From a bacterium (GTDB lineage: Bacteria; Tectomicrobia; Entotheonellia; Entotheonellales; Entotheonellaceae), in the NCBI GenBank assembly GCA_027294925.1, contig JAPULM010000151.1, forward strand, positions 1 to 10,202: a stretch of DNA of 10,202 nucleotides, read 5' to 3'. Shown here in pieces: positions 1 through 7,777 of the stretch. Below the pieces are notes generated by a model. That model was not told the DNA's origin and did not search any database. It saw nothing but the letters and a program-made list of their open reading frames with translations. Each line of letters starts with the position of its first letter. Position 1 is the first letter of the stretch. A program made the translations under genes and the position numbers.

Positions 1-293
1 GGCACGCGACCGCATCAGAGGCGAGACTCGCCAGGCCGGTGTGTGGCCGCCTCAGAGTTCCTGACGGCAGTCCATGGTCAAGCAAGAGACCAAGATGCTG
101 ATACCTGCCTCCTTCTCGCCCATGCACTAAGGGTCAAGGAAGAAGGAGTGGGTAGGGACAGAACGCGGTGCCCATTGGGGTCCGTTTCGCCATCGCACCT
201 GCTGGACGATGAACGAAGTTTCATGGTGGCATCGCGTCCTCCCCTACGACCCGCAGGGTCTGGTCGCGCTGGAATGCCTATCCGTGGCCGACC
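1..293. other. Region without a supported gene, downstream of the molybdenum hydroxylase gene
   Basis: I see no convincing gene in this stretch. The plus-strand frame starting at base 1 is open to 372, but its product is rich in Arg, Pro and Ser, matches no family I recognise, and its end runs antisense through the conserved 3' end of the hydroxylase gene. A minus-strand frame is open for about 42 codons to the left edge and is equally uninformative. A small nested hairpin region lies at about 17-54 (outer arms GAGGCG and CGCCTC, with a GGCGAG/CTCGCC palindrome inside). It lacks a T tract, so I do not call it a terminator. No FAD-binding or [2Fe-2S] subunit of the hydroxylase is visible here. 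Confidence 0.5.
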
Positions 294-2630
294 TTACGTG
301 CTACCGTTGTGTTTGGCGCTGCCGTTTGCCCACAGGGCCTCCAAGACGCGTCCTGGCGCCATTGGAAGTTGACTCATGCGAACGCCAATGGCTCGGTAAA
401 TGGCGTTCGAAATCGCCGGCATGGGCGGCACCACCGGCACTTCGCCCACGCCCCGCACGCCGAAGGGGTGGGTGGGGTTGGCCACCTCGACAATGACCGT
501 ATCGATCATCGGCAGGTCCAGGCACGTGGGCATGCGGTAATCCAGGAAGCTGGCGTTCACCATATGACCCTCGGCGTTAAAGTAATACTCTTCGTTAAGG
601 GCCCAGCCGATGCCCTGCGCGACACCGCCCTGGATTTGCCCCTCCACATAACTGGGGTGAATCGCCTTGCCCGCATCCTGCACCGCCGTATAGCGTAGGA
701 TAGTGACCTTACCGGTATCCGGATCGACTTCCACATCCACGATATGCGTGCCGATGGATGGACCCGGGCCGCTAGGGTTGACCCCGGCGCGTCCGGTAAT
801 CGGGCCGCCCGTGATGTTCTGGCGCGTGGCGACCTGTTTGAAGGTGAGCGTTTTGTCGCTATCCGTGGCGTGAGTCAAGACGCCGTCCTGATAGTTGACC
901 TCCTCCACCGGGCACTCCCAGACCCTCGCCGCACGCTGGCGCATTTGCCGCACGATGTCTTGCGCCGCCTCGTGAGCCGCCCAGCCGGTCTTGAACGTCG
1001 TGTTGCTGCCGCCGGTGGTTGAGGTAAAACCGATGGCGTCCGTGTCGCCCACCGAGGGATAGACGTCCTCAACCGGAATCCCCAGCACTTCGGCGAGCAT
1101 TTGGGATACCGAGGTGCGGGTGCCGCCAATGTCGGGCGAGCCCTCGATCAGTTTGACCGTGCCATCGGGATTGACAATCGCAATAGCGCTGGACGGGCCG
1201 GTGCCATTGAACCAAATCGGGGCCACGCCGCGGCCCCGATTTGGACCCTCAAGAGGGGCGGTGTAGTGCGGGTGGTCCTTGGCGGCCTGCAGCGTTTCCA
1301 CGAAACCAACTTTGGGATTAATCGGACCGGTGGCGCGCCGCGTGCCTTCCTTGGCGCTGTTGAGGAGGCGAAAGTCCAGCGGATCCATCTCGAGCTTTTC
1401 GCACAACTCGTCGATCGCCGTCTCCATGGCAAAGGCTGAAGCTGGCGAGCCGGGCGCCCGGTAGGCCGCCGCCTTGGGCCGGTTGACTACCACGTCATAA
1501 GCCTCAATCCAGGCGTTGGGGATGTCGTAAGCCGCCATCATGCACTGGCTTCCGGGTGACGCCGGAGAGCCGGGAAAGGCGCCGGCTTCGTAGATGAGAT
1601 GGGCTTCTGCTGCGACCAATTTCCCCGCTTTGGTGGCGCCCAACTTGACGCGGATATGCGTGCCGGAAGTGGGCCCTGAAGCCTCGAAGACTTCCGTCCG
1701 GGACATGGTCACCTTGACCGCACGGCCGGATTTCCGGGCTAGGGCTGCCGCCACCGGTTCGACGTATACGATCGTCTTGCCGCCGAAGCCACCGCCGATC
1801 TCCATCGGTATGGCTTTGATCTGTGATACCGGTACGCCCATGAAGCGAGCGGTCATGTCGCGCACGGCAAACTGGCCCTGACTGCTGGACCAGATGGTGA
1901 GGCGTCCATCGCTACCCCATTGCGCCGTGGCCGTGTGGGGCTCGATATAGCCCTGGTGCACCGGCGACGTAAACGTCTCCTTCTCCACTATCACATCGGC
2001 TTCCCGGAAGCCTTGCTCCACATCGCCTAAACGGAACTCAAAGTGATTGGAGATATTCGACCCCGGGCTGGTGTCGTCGTCATCTTTGTAGCCGCCTGGG
2101 CGCAGGGCCGGGTTGGACAGCGATGCGAGCCGCTCGTGCAGCAGGGGCGCACCGTCCTTCATAGCGTCCTGGGCGTTGGCCACCACGGGCAGAACCTCAT
2201 AGTCCACCTCGATGAGGGCTAGTGCCGCTTCCGCGATGTACGGGCTGGTCGCCGCCACTGCCGCAATCGCGTGCCCTTTGTAGAGCGCCTTGTCTACCGC
2301 CATGATGTTGTTGCACATAAACCCCAAATTATGGATGGCGCCTTCGGCGAGGTCGACGACCCGGCCGGACGGCTGCGTTAACGCAGCCGAGGTGATCACC
2401 GCATAAACCCCTGGGATCTCTTCGGCATGGCGGGTGTCAATCGATTTGATGCGGGCGTGGGCATGCGGGCTACGCAGGATCTTGCCGTACAGCATACCCG
2501 GCAGACTGATATCGGCCCCGTAGCGGGCCTGTCCGGTTACTTTTTCGGCCCCATCGTGGCGAATCGGCCGCTTGCCCACGACGTTATACTCCTGGTTGGA
2601 TAAGACGATATTGGGCTTGTCTTCGAGCAT
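294..2630 (-). CDS. Xanthine dehydrogenase-family molybdopterin-binding (large) subunit
   Basis: This is the catalytic subunit of a molybdenum hydroxylase, an enzyme class that hydroxylates carbon centres with water and passes the electrons to [2Fe-2S] and FAD partners. The 778 residues fit the family's usual length of about 750-800. An a/b hammerhead domain occupies roughly residues 24-135, followed by two molybdopterin-binding regions. Visible motifs are GGGFGGK (279-285), AYRAPGSP (389-396), GGVAQGIGWAL near 668, and FGVRGVGE (723-730), whose last Glu (730) corresponds to the family's catalytic Glu. The AYRAPG loop differs from the AYxCSFR loop of form I CO dehydrogenase, so CO oxidation is unlikely; the substrate cannot be named. 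There is no signal peptide, so it is probably cytoplasmic. The start ATG is preceded by GGAG at a 7-base spacing. Partner subunits are not adjacent. Base composition looks more GC-rich than the genes to the right. The family call is secure, the substrate unknown. Confidence 0.93.
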   Translation of the reverse strand: MLEDKPNIVLSNQEYNVVGKRPIRHDGAEKVTGQARYGADISLPGMLYGKILRSPHAHARIKSIDTRHAEEIPGVYAVITSAALTQPSGRVVDLAEGAIHNLGFMCNNIMAVDKALYKGHAIAAVAATSPYIAEAALALIEVDYEVLPVVANAQDAMKDGAPLLHERLASLSNPALRPGGYKDDDDTSPGSNISNHFEFRLGDVEQGFREADVIVEKETFTSPVHQGYIEPHTATAQWGSDGRLTIWSSSQGQFAVRDMTARFMGVPVSQIKAIPMEIGGGFGGKTIVYVEPVAAALARKSGRAVKVTMSRTEVFEASGPTSGTHIRVKLGATKAGKLVAAEAHLIYEAGAFPGSPASPGSQCMMAAYDIPNAWIEAYDVVVNRPKAAAYRAPGSPASAFAMETAIDELCEKLEMDPLDFRLLNSAKEGTRRATGPINPKVGFVETLQAAKDHPHYTAPLEGPNRGRGVAPIWFNGTGPSSAIAIVNPDGTVKLIEGSPDIGGTRTSVSQMLAEVLGIPVEDVYPSVGDTDAIGFTSTTGGSNTTFKTGWAAHEAAQDIVRQMRQRAARVWECPVEEVNYQDGVLTHATDSDKTLTFKQVATRQNITGGPITGRAGVNPSGPGPSIGTHIVDVEVDPDTGKVTILRYTAVQDAGKAIHPSYVEGQIQGGVAQGIGWALNEEYYFNAEGHMVNASFLDYRMPTCLDLPMIDTVIVEVANPTHPFGVRGVGEVPVVPPMPAISNAIYRAIGVRMSQLPMAPGRVLEALWANGSAKHNGST

Positions 2631-2637
2631 CTTTTAT

Positions 2638-2641
2638 CTCC
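2638..2641 (-). promoter_or_regulatory. Ribosome binding site of the molybdenum hydroxylase gene
   Basis: The minus strand reads GATGGAGATAAAAGATG. GGAG lies 7 bases before the ATG at 2630, which supports that start. Confidence 0.6.
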
Positions 2642-2698
2642 ATCTACAGAGTGACTCAACGGCATTTGGCCAAAGTCCGAGTGAGCGCGGATCAGCCT

Positions 2699-2765
2699 GG
2701 TAGTGTCGTCCCGGTGTGGTGCGCCGGAGGTGACGGTTTGTCGTCGGGCAACCGCGCACACTACC
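2699..2765. repeat. 8-bp perfect inverted repeat with a 51-base spacer
   Basis: GGTAGTGT at 2699-2706 is the exact reverse complement of ACACTACC at 2758-2765. The arms do not extend in either direction. It could be an operator-like pair of half sites, an RNA-fold element or chance; an 8-bp match in a gap this size is not rare. Confidence 0.35.
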
Positions 2766-2849
2766 CATCCTACCGCGGGATCTACATAAACGCAAACCCA
2801 GAGTCAAAGTAGGCAACGACTAAACGTTCATCCGGACCAGGAGAACTGC

Positions 2850-2966
2850 ATGACCCTGTCCTGCGTACCACCATTACCCCGCCAGTTTGGCGTAGCAGAG
2901 CCGGTCGGTTTTAGAGAGAGAAACACCTGGCATGACTATTCCGCCCTGGGGTATGTTCTATCATAA
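2850..2966 (+). CDS. Possible 38-residue leader ORF upstream of the TPR membrane protein gene
   Basis: ATG at 2850 is preceded by CAGGAGAACTGC, placing AGGAG 6 bases from the start. This is a better Shine-Dalgarno site than that of either candidate start of the following gene. The frame runs 38 codons to TAA at 2964-2966. It therefore overlaps the first 35 bases of the TPR gene if that gene starts at 2932, or ends 43 bases before it if translation starts at 3010. The product has no recognisable domain or membrane segment. It could be a leader peptide that couples or gates translation of the next gene, or a fortuitous ORF. No homology is recognised. Confidence 0.25.
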   Translation: MTLSCVPPLPRQFGVAEPVGFRERNTWHDYSALGYVLS

Positions 2967-5106
2967 GCGGCTTCCATCGGCACTGCATCCGACATACAAA
3001 AGGCAGCGCATGGCTTCATTAAACACGGCGTCCACCAATGCCTCCCGGATACAATTGAGCAGCCTTCTGCGCTGGGCTTTGATCATCGTCACCGTTACCG
3101 TCTTCTATCCGGTGGTGCACTTTGATTTTGTGGATTGGGATGACAACATGTTCATCTTTGACAACCCGCACTTCCAACCCGTGACCTGGCAACATCTGTG
3201 GGTGTTTTGGTCCACCTCATATGCCCAGTTATATATTCCGTTGACGTACACGATATGGGGCGCCCTGGTGTGGTTGAGCCAAACCTTGATGCCTGGCCAA
3301 TTAACCGCCCAACCGTTTCACGCGCTCAACCTGCTGTTGCATGTGAGTAGCGTCTTGGTCGTCTATCAGATCGGACTCCGGGTGTTCTATCGGGAGCGTC
3401 GTCAACCTGATCGGCAAGCTGTAAGCGCCGCCGCGGTAGCCGCCTTGGTGTTTGCTCTGCATCCACTGCAAATTGAATCGTTGGCCTGGGTAAGCGGTAT
3501 GAAAGACGTGTTGTGTGGCTATCTGGCGCTGGTGGCAATATGGCAGTTTGTGGCGTATATGCAAGCGCCACCACAACCGCAACGCTTGCATTATGGACTC
3601 GCAACGGGCGCTTTCGTACTAGCCTTGATGGCAAAGCCGGCGGCAGTGACAGTGCCCGTGATAGCTGGCCTGCTGGCCATCGTCTGGCTCAAACATCCCC
3701 CCGCACAAACGCTGCGGCCACTGGGCGGATGGATGCTTATCGCCATCGCTTGGGCAGTGCTGACAAAAATGCACCAGCCCGAGTTGTACGTTCATTTCAT
3801 TCCGCCCGTATGGACACGTCCTGTGATCGCTGCCGATGCGCTGACATTTTACTTGGGCAAGCTCATCTGGCCAGCGGGGTTGACGGTGCATTATGGGCGA
3901 ACGCCGCAGGTGGTCCTGGCGCACGGTTGGGGATACCTCACCCTACTCGCGCCCCTCGCCCTAGGAGGCGGACTGTGGTGGTTCAGGCGCCATGTAATGG
4001 GCCTGACAGTCGCCATAGGAATATTGATAATCTGCCTTTTACCAGTACTAGGGTTCATTCCCTTTGAATATCAAAACGATTCCACTGTCGCCGACCGCTA
4101 TATCTATCTGGCCATGCTGGGACCAGCCCTGGGTCTCGGGTGGATCGTGCGGCAGAATGGACAATACCGGAGCGTATGGGTGTTTAGCTGCCTCATTGTC
4201 GTGCTACTCGGGTGGCGCAGTATGAATCACCTGCCGGTGTGGCATAATACGATGACCTTATTCACTCATACCTTACGCGTCAATCCAAACAGTGATGTCG
4301 CCCATAACAATCTAGGCACCAAGCTTTTACAACAGGGAAAGACGAAACAAGCGATTTTCCACTACCGGAAGCTACTTCAGATTAACCATACTTCGCATGT
4401 TGCCCATTATAATTTGGCCCAAGCCCTGTACGCCGAGGGACAGGTCAATGACGCCATCGCCCACTTCACTCAAGCCCTCAAACTACAGCCTGCATGGCCG
4501 CAAGCGCACAATAACCTGGCAAGCGCCCTGCTCCAGCAGGGAAAGATTGATAGGGCTATTCAGCATTATAGACAAGCGATCCAATTCCAACCCGATTGGA
4601 TGATGCCGCACCACAACCTGGGCGTCGCACTCATGCGGCAAGGCAATATCGATGCAGCCATCACCCTATTTTCCCAGGCCACAGAGATGGCGCCAGTGTT
4701 TGCCCATGCCCCCTACAACCTCGCCAAGCTGTTACAACAAAAAGGGCGGCTTGCGGAGGCAGCGAACGCCTTCCGTGAGACGCTACGTCGACGGCCGGAC
4801 TGGCCGCAAGCGGCGAATGAGCTGGCCTGGCTACTGCTTTCCCAATCTACACCATCGTCTCACAACATCACTGAAGCTGTCAGACTGGCCAAATATGCCA
4901 GCCACGCCAAAGACAACCGCGATCCCACCACCCTCTACACCCTAGCCGTGGCCTATGGAGCCGCCGGCAAATGGCCTGCCGCGACAGAAACAGCCCGCCA
5001 GGCGCTCAAAGTTGCCGAAGCCACAGGAGATACGATCCGTACAGCCCAGATCCAAACCTGGTTACATCGCCATCAACAGCGTTTTGCCGCTCCCAGCACA
5101 CCTTGA
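2932..5106 (+). CDS. Polytopic membrane protein with C-terminal TPR array (TMTC-like, GT-C type)
   Basis: The protein has 724 residues, or 698 if translation begins at Met27 (ATG at 3010, preceded by AAGG at 6 bases, a slightly better site than that before 2932). The first 430 residues hold about ten to eleven hydrophobic segments (near 48-64, 97-118, 131-150, 165-184, 194-210, 222-252, 263-278, 335-352, 356-378, 390-406, 414-430). An acidic motif FVDWDD (66-71) follows the first segment. HPLQIESLAWVSGMKDV (177-193) and ADRYIYL (387-393) are further conserved motifs of bacterial TMTC-like proteins. GT-C glycosyltransferases carry such acidic residues in the first outer loop, so a sugar transferase role using a lipid-linked donor is plausible. 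Residues about 454-623 form five regular 34-residue TPRs (for example NNLGTKLLQQGK, YNLAQALYAEGQ, NNLASALLQQGK), with degenerate helices to about 700. The TPRs would bind a protein partner. It converges on the glycosylation cluster. Membrane and TPR calls are secure; enzymatic activity is inferred. Confidence 0.88.
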   Translation: MTIPPWGMFYHKRLPSALHPTYKRQRMASLNTASTNASRIQLSSLLRWALIIVTVTVFYPVVHFDFVDWDDNMFIFDNPHFQPVTWQHLWVFWSTSYAQLYIPLTYTIWGALVWLSQTLMPGQLTAQPFHALNLLLHVSSVLVVYQIGLRVFYRERRQPDRQAVSAAAVAALVFALHPLQIESLAWVSGMKDVLCGYLALVAIWQFVAYMQAPPQPQRLHYGLATGAFVLALMAKPAAVTVPVIAGLLAIVWLKHPPAQTLRPLGGWMLIAIAWAVLTKMHQPELYVHFIPPVWTRPVIAADALTFYLGKLIWPAGLTVHYGRTPQVVLAHGWGYLTLLAPLALGGGLWWFRRHVMGLTVAIGILIICLLPVLGFIPFEYQNDSTVADRYIYLAMLGPALGLGWIVRQNGQYRSVWVFSCLIVVLLGWRSMNHLPVWHNTMTLFTHTLRVNPNSDVAHNNLGTKLLQQGKTKQAIFHYRKLLQINHTSHVAHYNLAQALYAEGQVNDAIAHFTQALKLQPAWPQAHNNLASALLQQGKIDRAIQHYRQAIQFQPDWMMPHHNLGVALMRQGNIDAAITLFSQATEMAPVFAHAPYNLAKLLQQKGRLAEAANAFRETLRRRPDWPQAANELAWLLLSQSTPSSHNITEAVRLAKYASHAKDNRDPTTLYTLAVAYGAAGKWPAATETARQALKVAEATGDTIRTAQIQTWLHRHQQRFAAPSTP

Positions 5107-5158
5107 CCATATGAGGCCCCGTTTAGCACCAACCTTAGGGGTCGGTTTCATAATTAAC

Positions 5159-5181
5159 GATAGGGTTTTTGCCCCCCTATC
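5159..5181. terminator. Hairpin in the convergent gap, possible bidirectional terminator
   Basis: GATAGGG at 5159-5165 pairs perfectly with CCCTATC at 5175-5181 around a 9-base loop. It sits between the stops of the TPR gene (5106) and the minus-strand SDR gene (5218), where a terminator is expected. No run of T follows the stem on either strand, so it is not a textbook intrinsic terminator. A weaker stem, GGCCCC with GGGGTC (near 5114-5143), lies just to its left. Confidence 0.35.
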
Positions 5182-5217
5182 CACAATTGCGCTGCGCAGT
5201 ACGTAGGTGATCATATT

Positions 5218-6288
5218 CTACAGAAAAATATCACGGACTTGTTGCTGATACTGATCAACCCACGCATAAATTTCGCTAAGCGTGGTTCTCGCATCTCTTT
5301 GCGGCTGCCACCCGGTAGCAAGCATCACCTTGCGGGCATCTGTCACGAAGCTCGGCACATCACCGGCGCGGTTCTCCAAGACAGGGGTAATCGGCACCTG
5401 GTGGCCGGTAATTTCCTGGCAAAGCTGCGTCGTTTCGCAAAGCGAAAGGGTATTGCTAGCGCCACCGCCGACGTTAAAGACCTGGCCTGTTAATTCGTCT
5501 AGGAGGTGAATTTGCCGGTCGATTAAGTCAAGTAAATCCGCCACGTGCAAAAAGTCTCTGACCTGTTTACCGGTGCCGCCATAACCAATATAGGTTAACG
5601 GCTGCTGAAAGTAATGCAACGCCACCCACAAGGCGAACACGCCCTGATCGACCTTGCCCATTTGCCAGGGGCCAGTCAACACTCCACAGCGATTAATCAG
5701 CGTTCGCAGGCCGTAGGCATCGGCATACTCGGCGATGAGCAGTTCTGAGGCAAGTTTGGTGGTGCCATACAAACCGCGCACTCCTGTTAATGGAAAATCT
5801 TCTGAAATTCCCTGACTCGATACGCCAGGTAAGGATTGTTGCGCCTCCAATTCAAAACGCGTTGCGGTCTCGGCCAACTTCAACGCATTGAGAGCAGCAA
5901 TGGGATAGACCCGACTGCTCGACAAAAAGATGAAATCGGCTTGCGTTTGCCGAGCCAATTCTAGGCAGTTGATCGTGCCAAGCAAATTCGTCTGCAGCAC
6001 ATAGCCAGGCGTCGTATAGCCGGCCAAAACCGAAGGCTCGGCAGAGCACTCTAGAATTAAATCGGGTTGTAGCAGAGCAGCATCGAGATCTTGCGGATTT
6101 CGGATATCACCATGTACAAAGCGAATCCCGGCTTGCTTGAGGCGAGGCAAATTCAATTCCGCTCCCCGTCGTCTCAAGTTGTCTAAAACCGTCATCTTCC
6201 AAGCAGGATAGCGTTGGCAAAGTCCAAGACTTAAGGTGCTGCCGACAAAACCCGCACCGCCGGTAACCAAAACATGTCGACTCATCAT
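5218..6288 (-). CDS. Extended SDR, NAD-dependent epimerase/dehydratase (CDP-paratose 2-epimerase type)
   Basis: This cytoplasmic nucleotide-sugar enzyme (356 residues) is the last gene of the minus-strand cluster. The Rossmann motif GGAGFVG is at 10-16 and the core motif SSSRVY at 123-128. The catalytic pair YGTTK (Tyr174, Lys178) is complete. CGVLTGP (201-207), GKQVRDFLHVAD (240-251) and FNVGGG (271-276) resemble the CDP-paratose/tyvelose epimerase branch of extended SDRs, which bind NAD tightly and convert nucleotide-linked hexoses. The exact substrate cannot be told; 4-epimerases and 4,6-dehydratases share the fold. It begins 16 bases after the stop of the GtrA-GT2 gene with no strong Shine-Dalgarno site of its own (AGAGAG lies about 12 bases before the ATG), which suggests co-transcription and perhaps translational coupling. 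Two ATGs are adjacent (6288 and 6285). It probably supplies the sugar used by the neighbouring glycosyltransferase. Confidence 0.9.
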   Translation of the reverse strand: MMSRHVLVTGGAGFVGSTLSLGLCQRYPAWKMTVLDNLRRRGAELNLPRLKQAGIRFVHGDIRNPQDLDAALLQPDLILECSAEPSVLAGYTTPGYVLQTNLLGTINCLELARQTQADFIFLSSSRVYPIAALNALKLAETATRFELEAQQSLPGVSSQGISEDFPLTGVRGLYGTTKLASELLIAEYADAYGLRTLINRCGVLTGPWQMGKVDQGVFALWVALHYFQQPLTYIGYGGTGKQVRDFLHVADLLDLIDRQIHLLDELTGQVFNVGGGASNTLSLCETTQLCQEITGHQVPITPVLENRAGDVPSFVTDARKVMLATGWQPQRDARTTLSEIYAWVDQYQQQVRDIFL

Positions 6289-6304
6289 ACTTAAGCTAAA
6301 CTCT

Positions 6305-7687
6305 CTAGTGAGATTTAGATGATGCCTTAGGACTATAATCAGCGTTCAGGGGGGTTGCCTGTATTGTTTTGATGCAGTCTCCCGCTGCCTGACCGAGTAC
6401 CGGGCTCTTAAAAGCATAGTCGCCTCTGGAAAGATGTTTCTCGATCCAGGCATAAAGAACAATAAACAAGTATCGGCTGCCCATTTCTTTTAGCTTCAAC
6501 TTGGATACGCCCGTGGTGCGATTACGCCAAGTGATCGGGATAATGGCATAAGAATATCCCCTGATAATCGCCTTGAGGGGCATTTCAACCGTCAAGTTGA
6601 AGTGATGCGCTAGAAGCGGCGAGATACCCTCGATCACCTCTCGCCGGTAGGCCTTAAACGCATTGGTGATATCGTTAAACTTCAGACCAAACAGGAATTG
6701 AATAAATAGATTGGCCAAACGATTGACGATCAACTTGTGGGTGGGATAGTCAATGACCTTACCACCCCGCATGAAGCGGGAACCAAACACACAATCATAG
6801 CCTTGTCTGAGTTTAGTGTAATAATCAACAATATCTTCCGGCGCATCGGAGCTGTCCGCCATCACAATAGCGACCGCATCGCCACGAAAATGCGCTAACC
6901 CACAACGCACAGCGAAGCCAAAACCTCTGGGATACTCATTATTCAAATAACGCACCTTGCTGTTTTGCTGACAAATGCGTTGTAGGCATGCTTCCGTATG
7001 ATCCCGGCTGTTATCATTAATCACCAGAATTTCGTAGACAATCTCTTGCGCTTGCAGAACCTGGCTAATCGACTGAATCGTCGCTTCGATACAGGCTTCC
7101 TCATTGTAGGCAGGTATCACAATTGAGAAAAGATTGATCTCTGGCGGATTTTCCGTTGCCAGGGAACTCGGAATAACAAAGCTGTTTTCCAGTGCAGGCG
7201 ACAGGCCCTCCGGATAATGAATGGTTGGGTCAAACGCCCGCTGAGAAGACCGCCCTGGTGCCTTGAAGATCAAACGATCACTAATCACATAATTGATCGA
7301 CGCACTCAGCAATATACCAATGAGGGTGTTAAGCGCGTAATGAACCCCCAGCCAATCATAAAGCGGAAAGACCACGAAAATGCGTAAAATAACAGCGCTT
7401 CCAGCCGACATGTGGTAGAGAGGGATTTGTCGCCACAACACCTCTCGAACCGTCCAAGCACCACCCGGCCAAACCCATATCCGGTAGATGAAAAAACTGG
7501 CTAATAGTGACAGCTCAACGGAGACGGCATTAGCGGTATTGCGTAAGGCTGGGGTGCTAAATCCTAGCCCCTCGATTAGACCGAACATGAGAAGCAGATT
7601 GATACTAGCTGATGCCCCCCCACCGAGCAGAAACTTAACCATCTTCACCTGCAATAACTTCTTCAACATGGCGTTCGATCCAAGCAT
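6305..7687 (-). CDS. GtrA-like membrane domain fused to family 2 glycosyltransferase
   Basis: This 460-residue protein joins two functions usually encoded by separate genes. Residues about 15-143 form a GtrA-type domain with four hydrophobic segments (near 17-38, 50-70, 87-108, 118-138) and end in NYVISDRLIF (132-141), typical of GtrA proteins proposed to move polyprenyl-phosphate sugars across the membrane. A polar linker (about 144-185) leads to a GT2 domain like dolichol-phosphate mannose synthase: SIVIPAYNEE (188-197), NDNSRDHT (224-231), MADSSDAPED (276-285) at the metal-binding DxD position, GSRFMRGGK (302-310), TNAFKAYRR (341-349) and the TGVSKLKLKEMGSRYLF stretch (392-408). It would transfer a sugar from a nucleotide donor to undecaprenyl phosphate and present it for translocation. 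The domain order is GtrA first, whereas known fusions I recall place GT2 first. An in-frame ATG at 7669 would give 454 residues; neither start has a strong Shine-Dalgarno site. Confidence 0.92.
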   Translation of the reverse strand: MLGSNAMLKKLLQVKMVKFLLGGGASASINLLLMFGLIEGLGFSTPALRNTANAVSVELSLLASFFIYRIWVWPGGAWTVREVLWRQIPLYHMSAGSAVILRIFVVFPLYDWLGVHYALNTLIGILLSASINYVISDRLIFKAPGRSSQRAFDPTIHYPEGLSPALENSFVIPSSLATENPPEINLFSIVIPAYNEEACIEATIQSISQVLQAQEIVYEILVINDNSRDHTEACLQRICQQNSKVRYLNNEYPRGFGFAVRCGLAHFRGDAVAIVMADSSDAPEDIVDYYTKLRQGYDCVFGSRFMRGGKVIDYPTHKLIVNRLANLFIQFLFGLKFNDITNAFKAYRREVIEGISPLLAHHFNLTVEMPLKAIIRGYSYAIIPITWRNRTTGVSKLKLKEMGSRYLFIVLYAWIEKHLSRGDYAFKSPVLGQAAGDCIKTIQATPLNADYSPKASSKSH

Positions 7688-7710
7688 AACCGGAGATTAA
7701 GTAGGTGAAC

Positions 7711-7728
7711 AAAAGCCCTTCAGCTTTT
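7711..7728 (-). terminator. Weak AT-rich hairpin between the first SDR and the GtrA-GT2 gene
   Basis: AAAAGC (7711-7716) and GCTTTT (7723-7728) form a 6-bp stem with a 6-base loop in the 90-base gap. In the minus-strand transcript the stem ends in a short U run followed by G. It is too weak for full termination; at most it would be an attenuator or an mRNA processing or stability element that lowers expression of the downstream genes. Confidence 0.2.
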
Positions 7729-7777
7729 TGCCCGGATGCTTAAGACGGTTAAAACGAATAAGACCAGGACGGTATGT

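Larger units (their letters stand above)
2631..2931. other. Divergent intergenic region
   Basis: This 301-base gap lies between the minus-strand hydroxylase gene and the plus-strand TPR membrane protein gene, so it should carry both promoters. I found no strong sigma70 pair. The best candidate for the hydroxylase is TTGACT followed 17 bases later by TAGATC on the minus strand (about 2775-2805), which matches poorly at -10. The gap also holds an 8-bp inverted repeat (2699-2706 and 2758-2765), a short hairpin CGCCA-GTT-TGGCG near 2880-2892, and most of a possible 38-codon ORF with a good Shine-Dalgarno site (2850-2966). Confidence 0.5.

Noticed and set aside
1..372. Plus-strand frame open from the left edge, 124 codons
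   Set aside because: The product is low in complexity and matches no family I know, and its end is antisense to the conserved GVGE-containing 3' end of the hydroxylase gene.
1101..1439. Long plus-strand frames antisense to the molybdenum hydroxylase gene (also 309-698, 744-1022, 1594-1881)
   Set aside because: GC-rich genes routinely give open antisense frames; none has a recognisable domain or a good ribosome site.
2073..2093. FLAG-like string YKDDDD in the hydroxylase (residues 181-186)
   Set aside because: It is an internal natural acidic loop without the full epitope and without signs of vector sequence.
3513..4067. 184-codon plus-strand frame inside the TPR membrane protein gene
   Set aside because: It overlaps a well-supported gene in another frame, and its Arg/Ala/Gly-rich product has no domain.
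4315..4800. DNA tandem repeat in the TPR coding region
   Set aside because: The periodicity is at the protein level (34-residue TPR units); the DNA copies are too divergent to be a DNA repeat.
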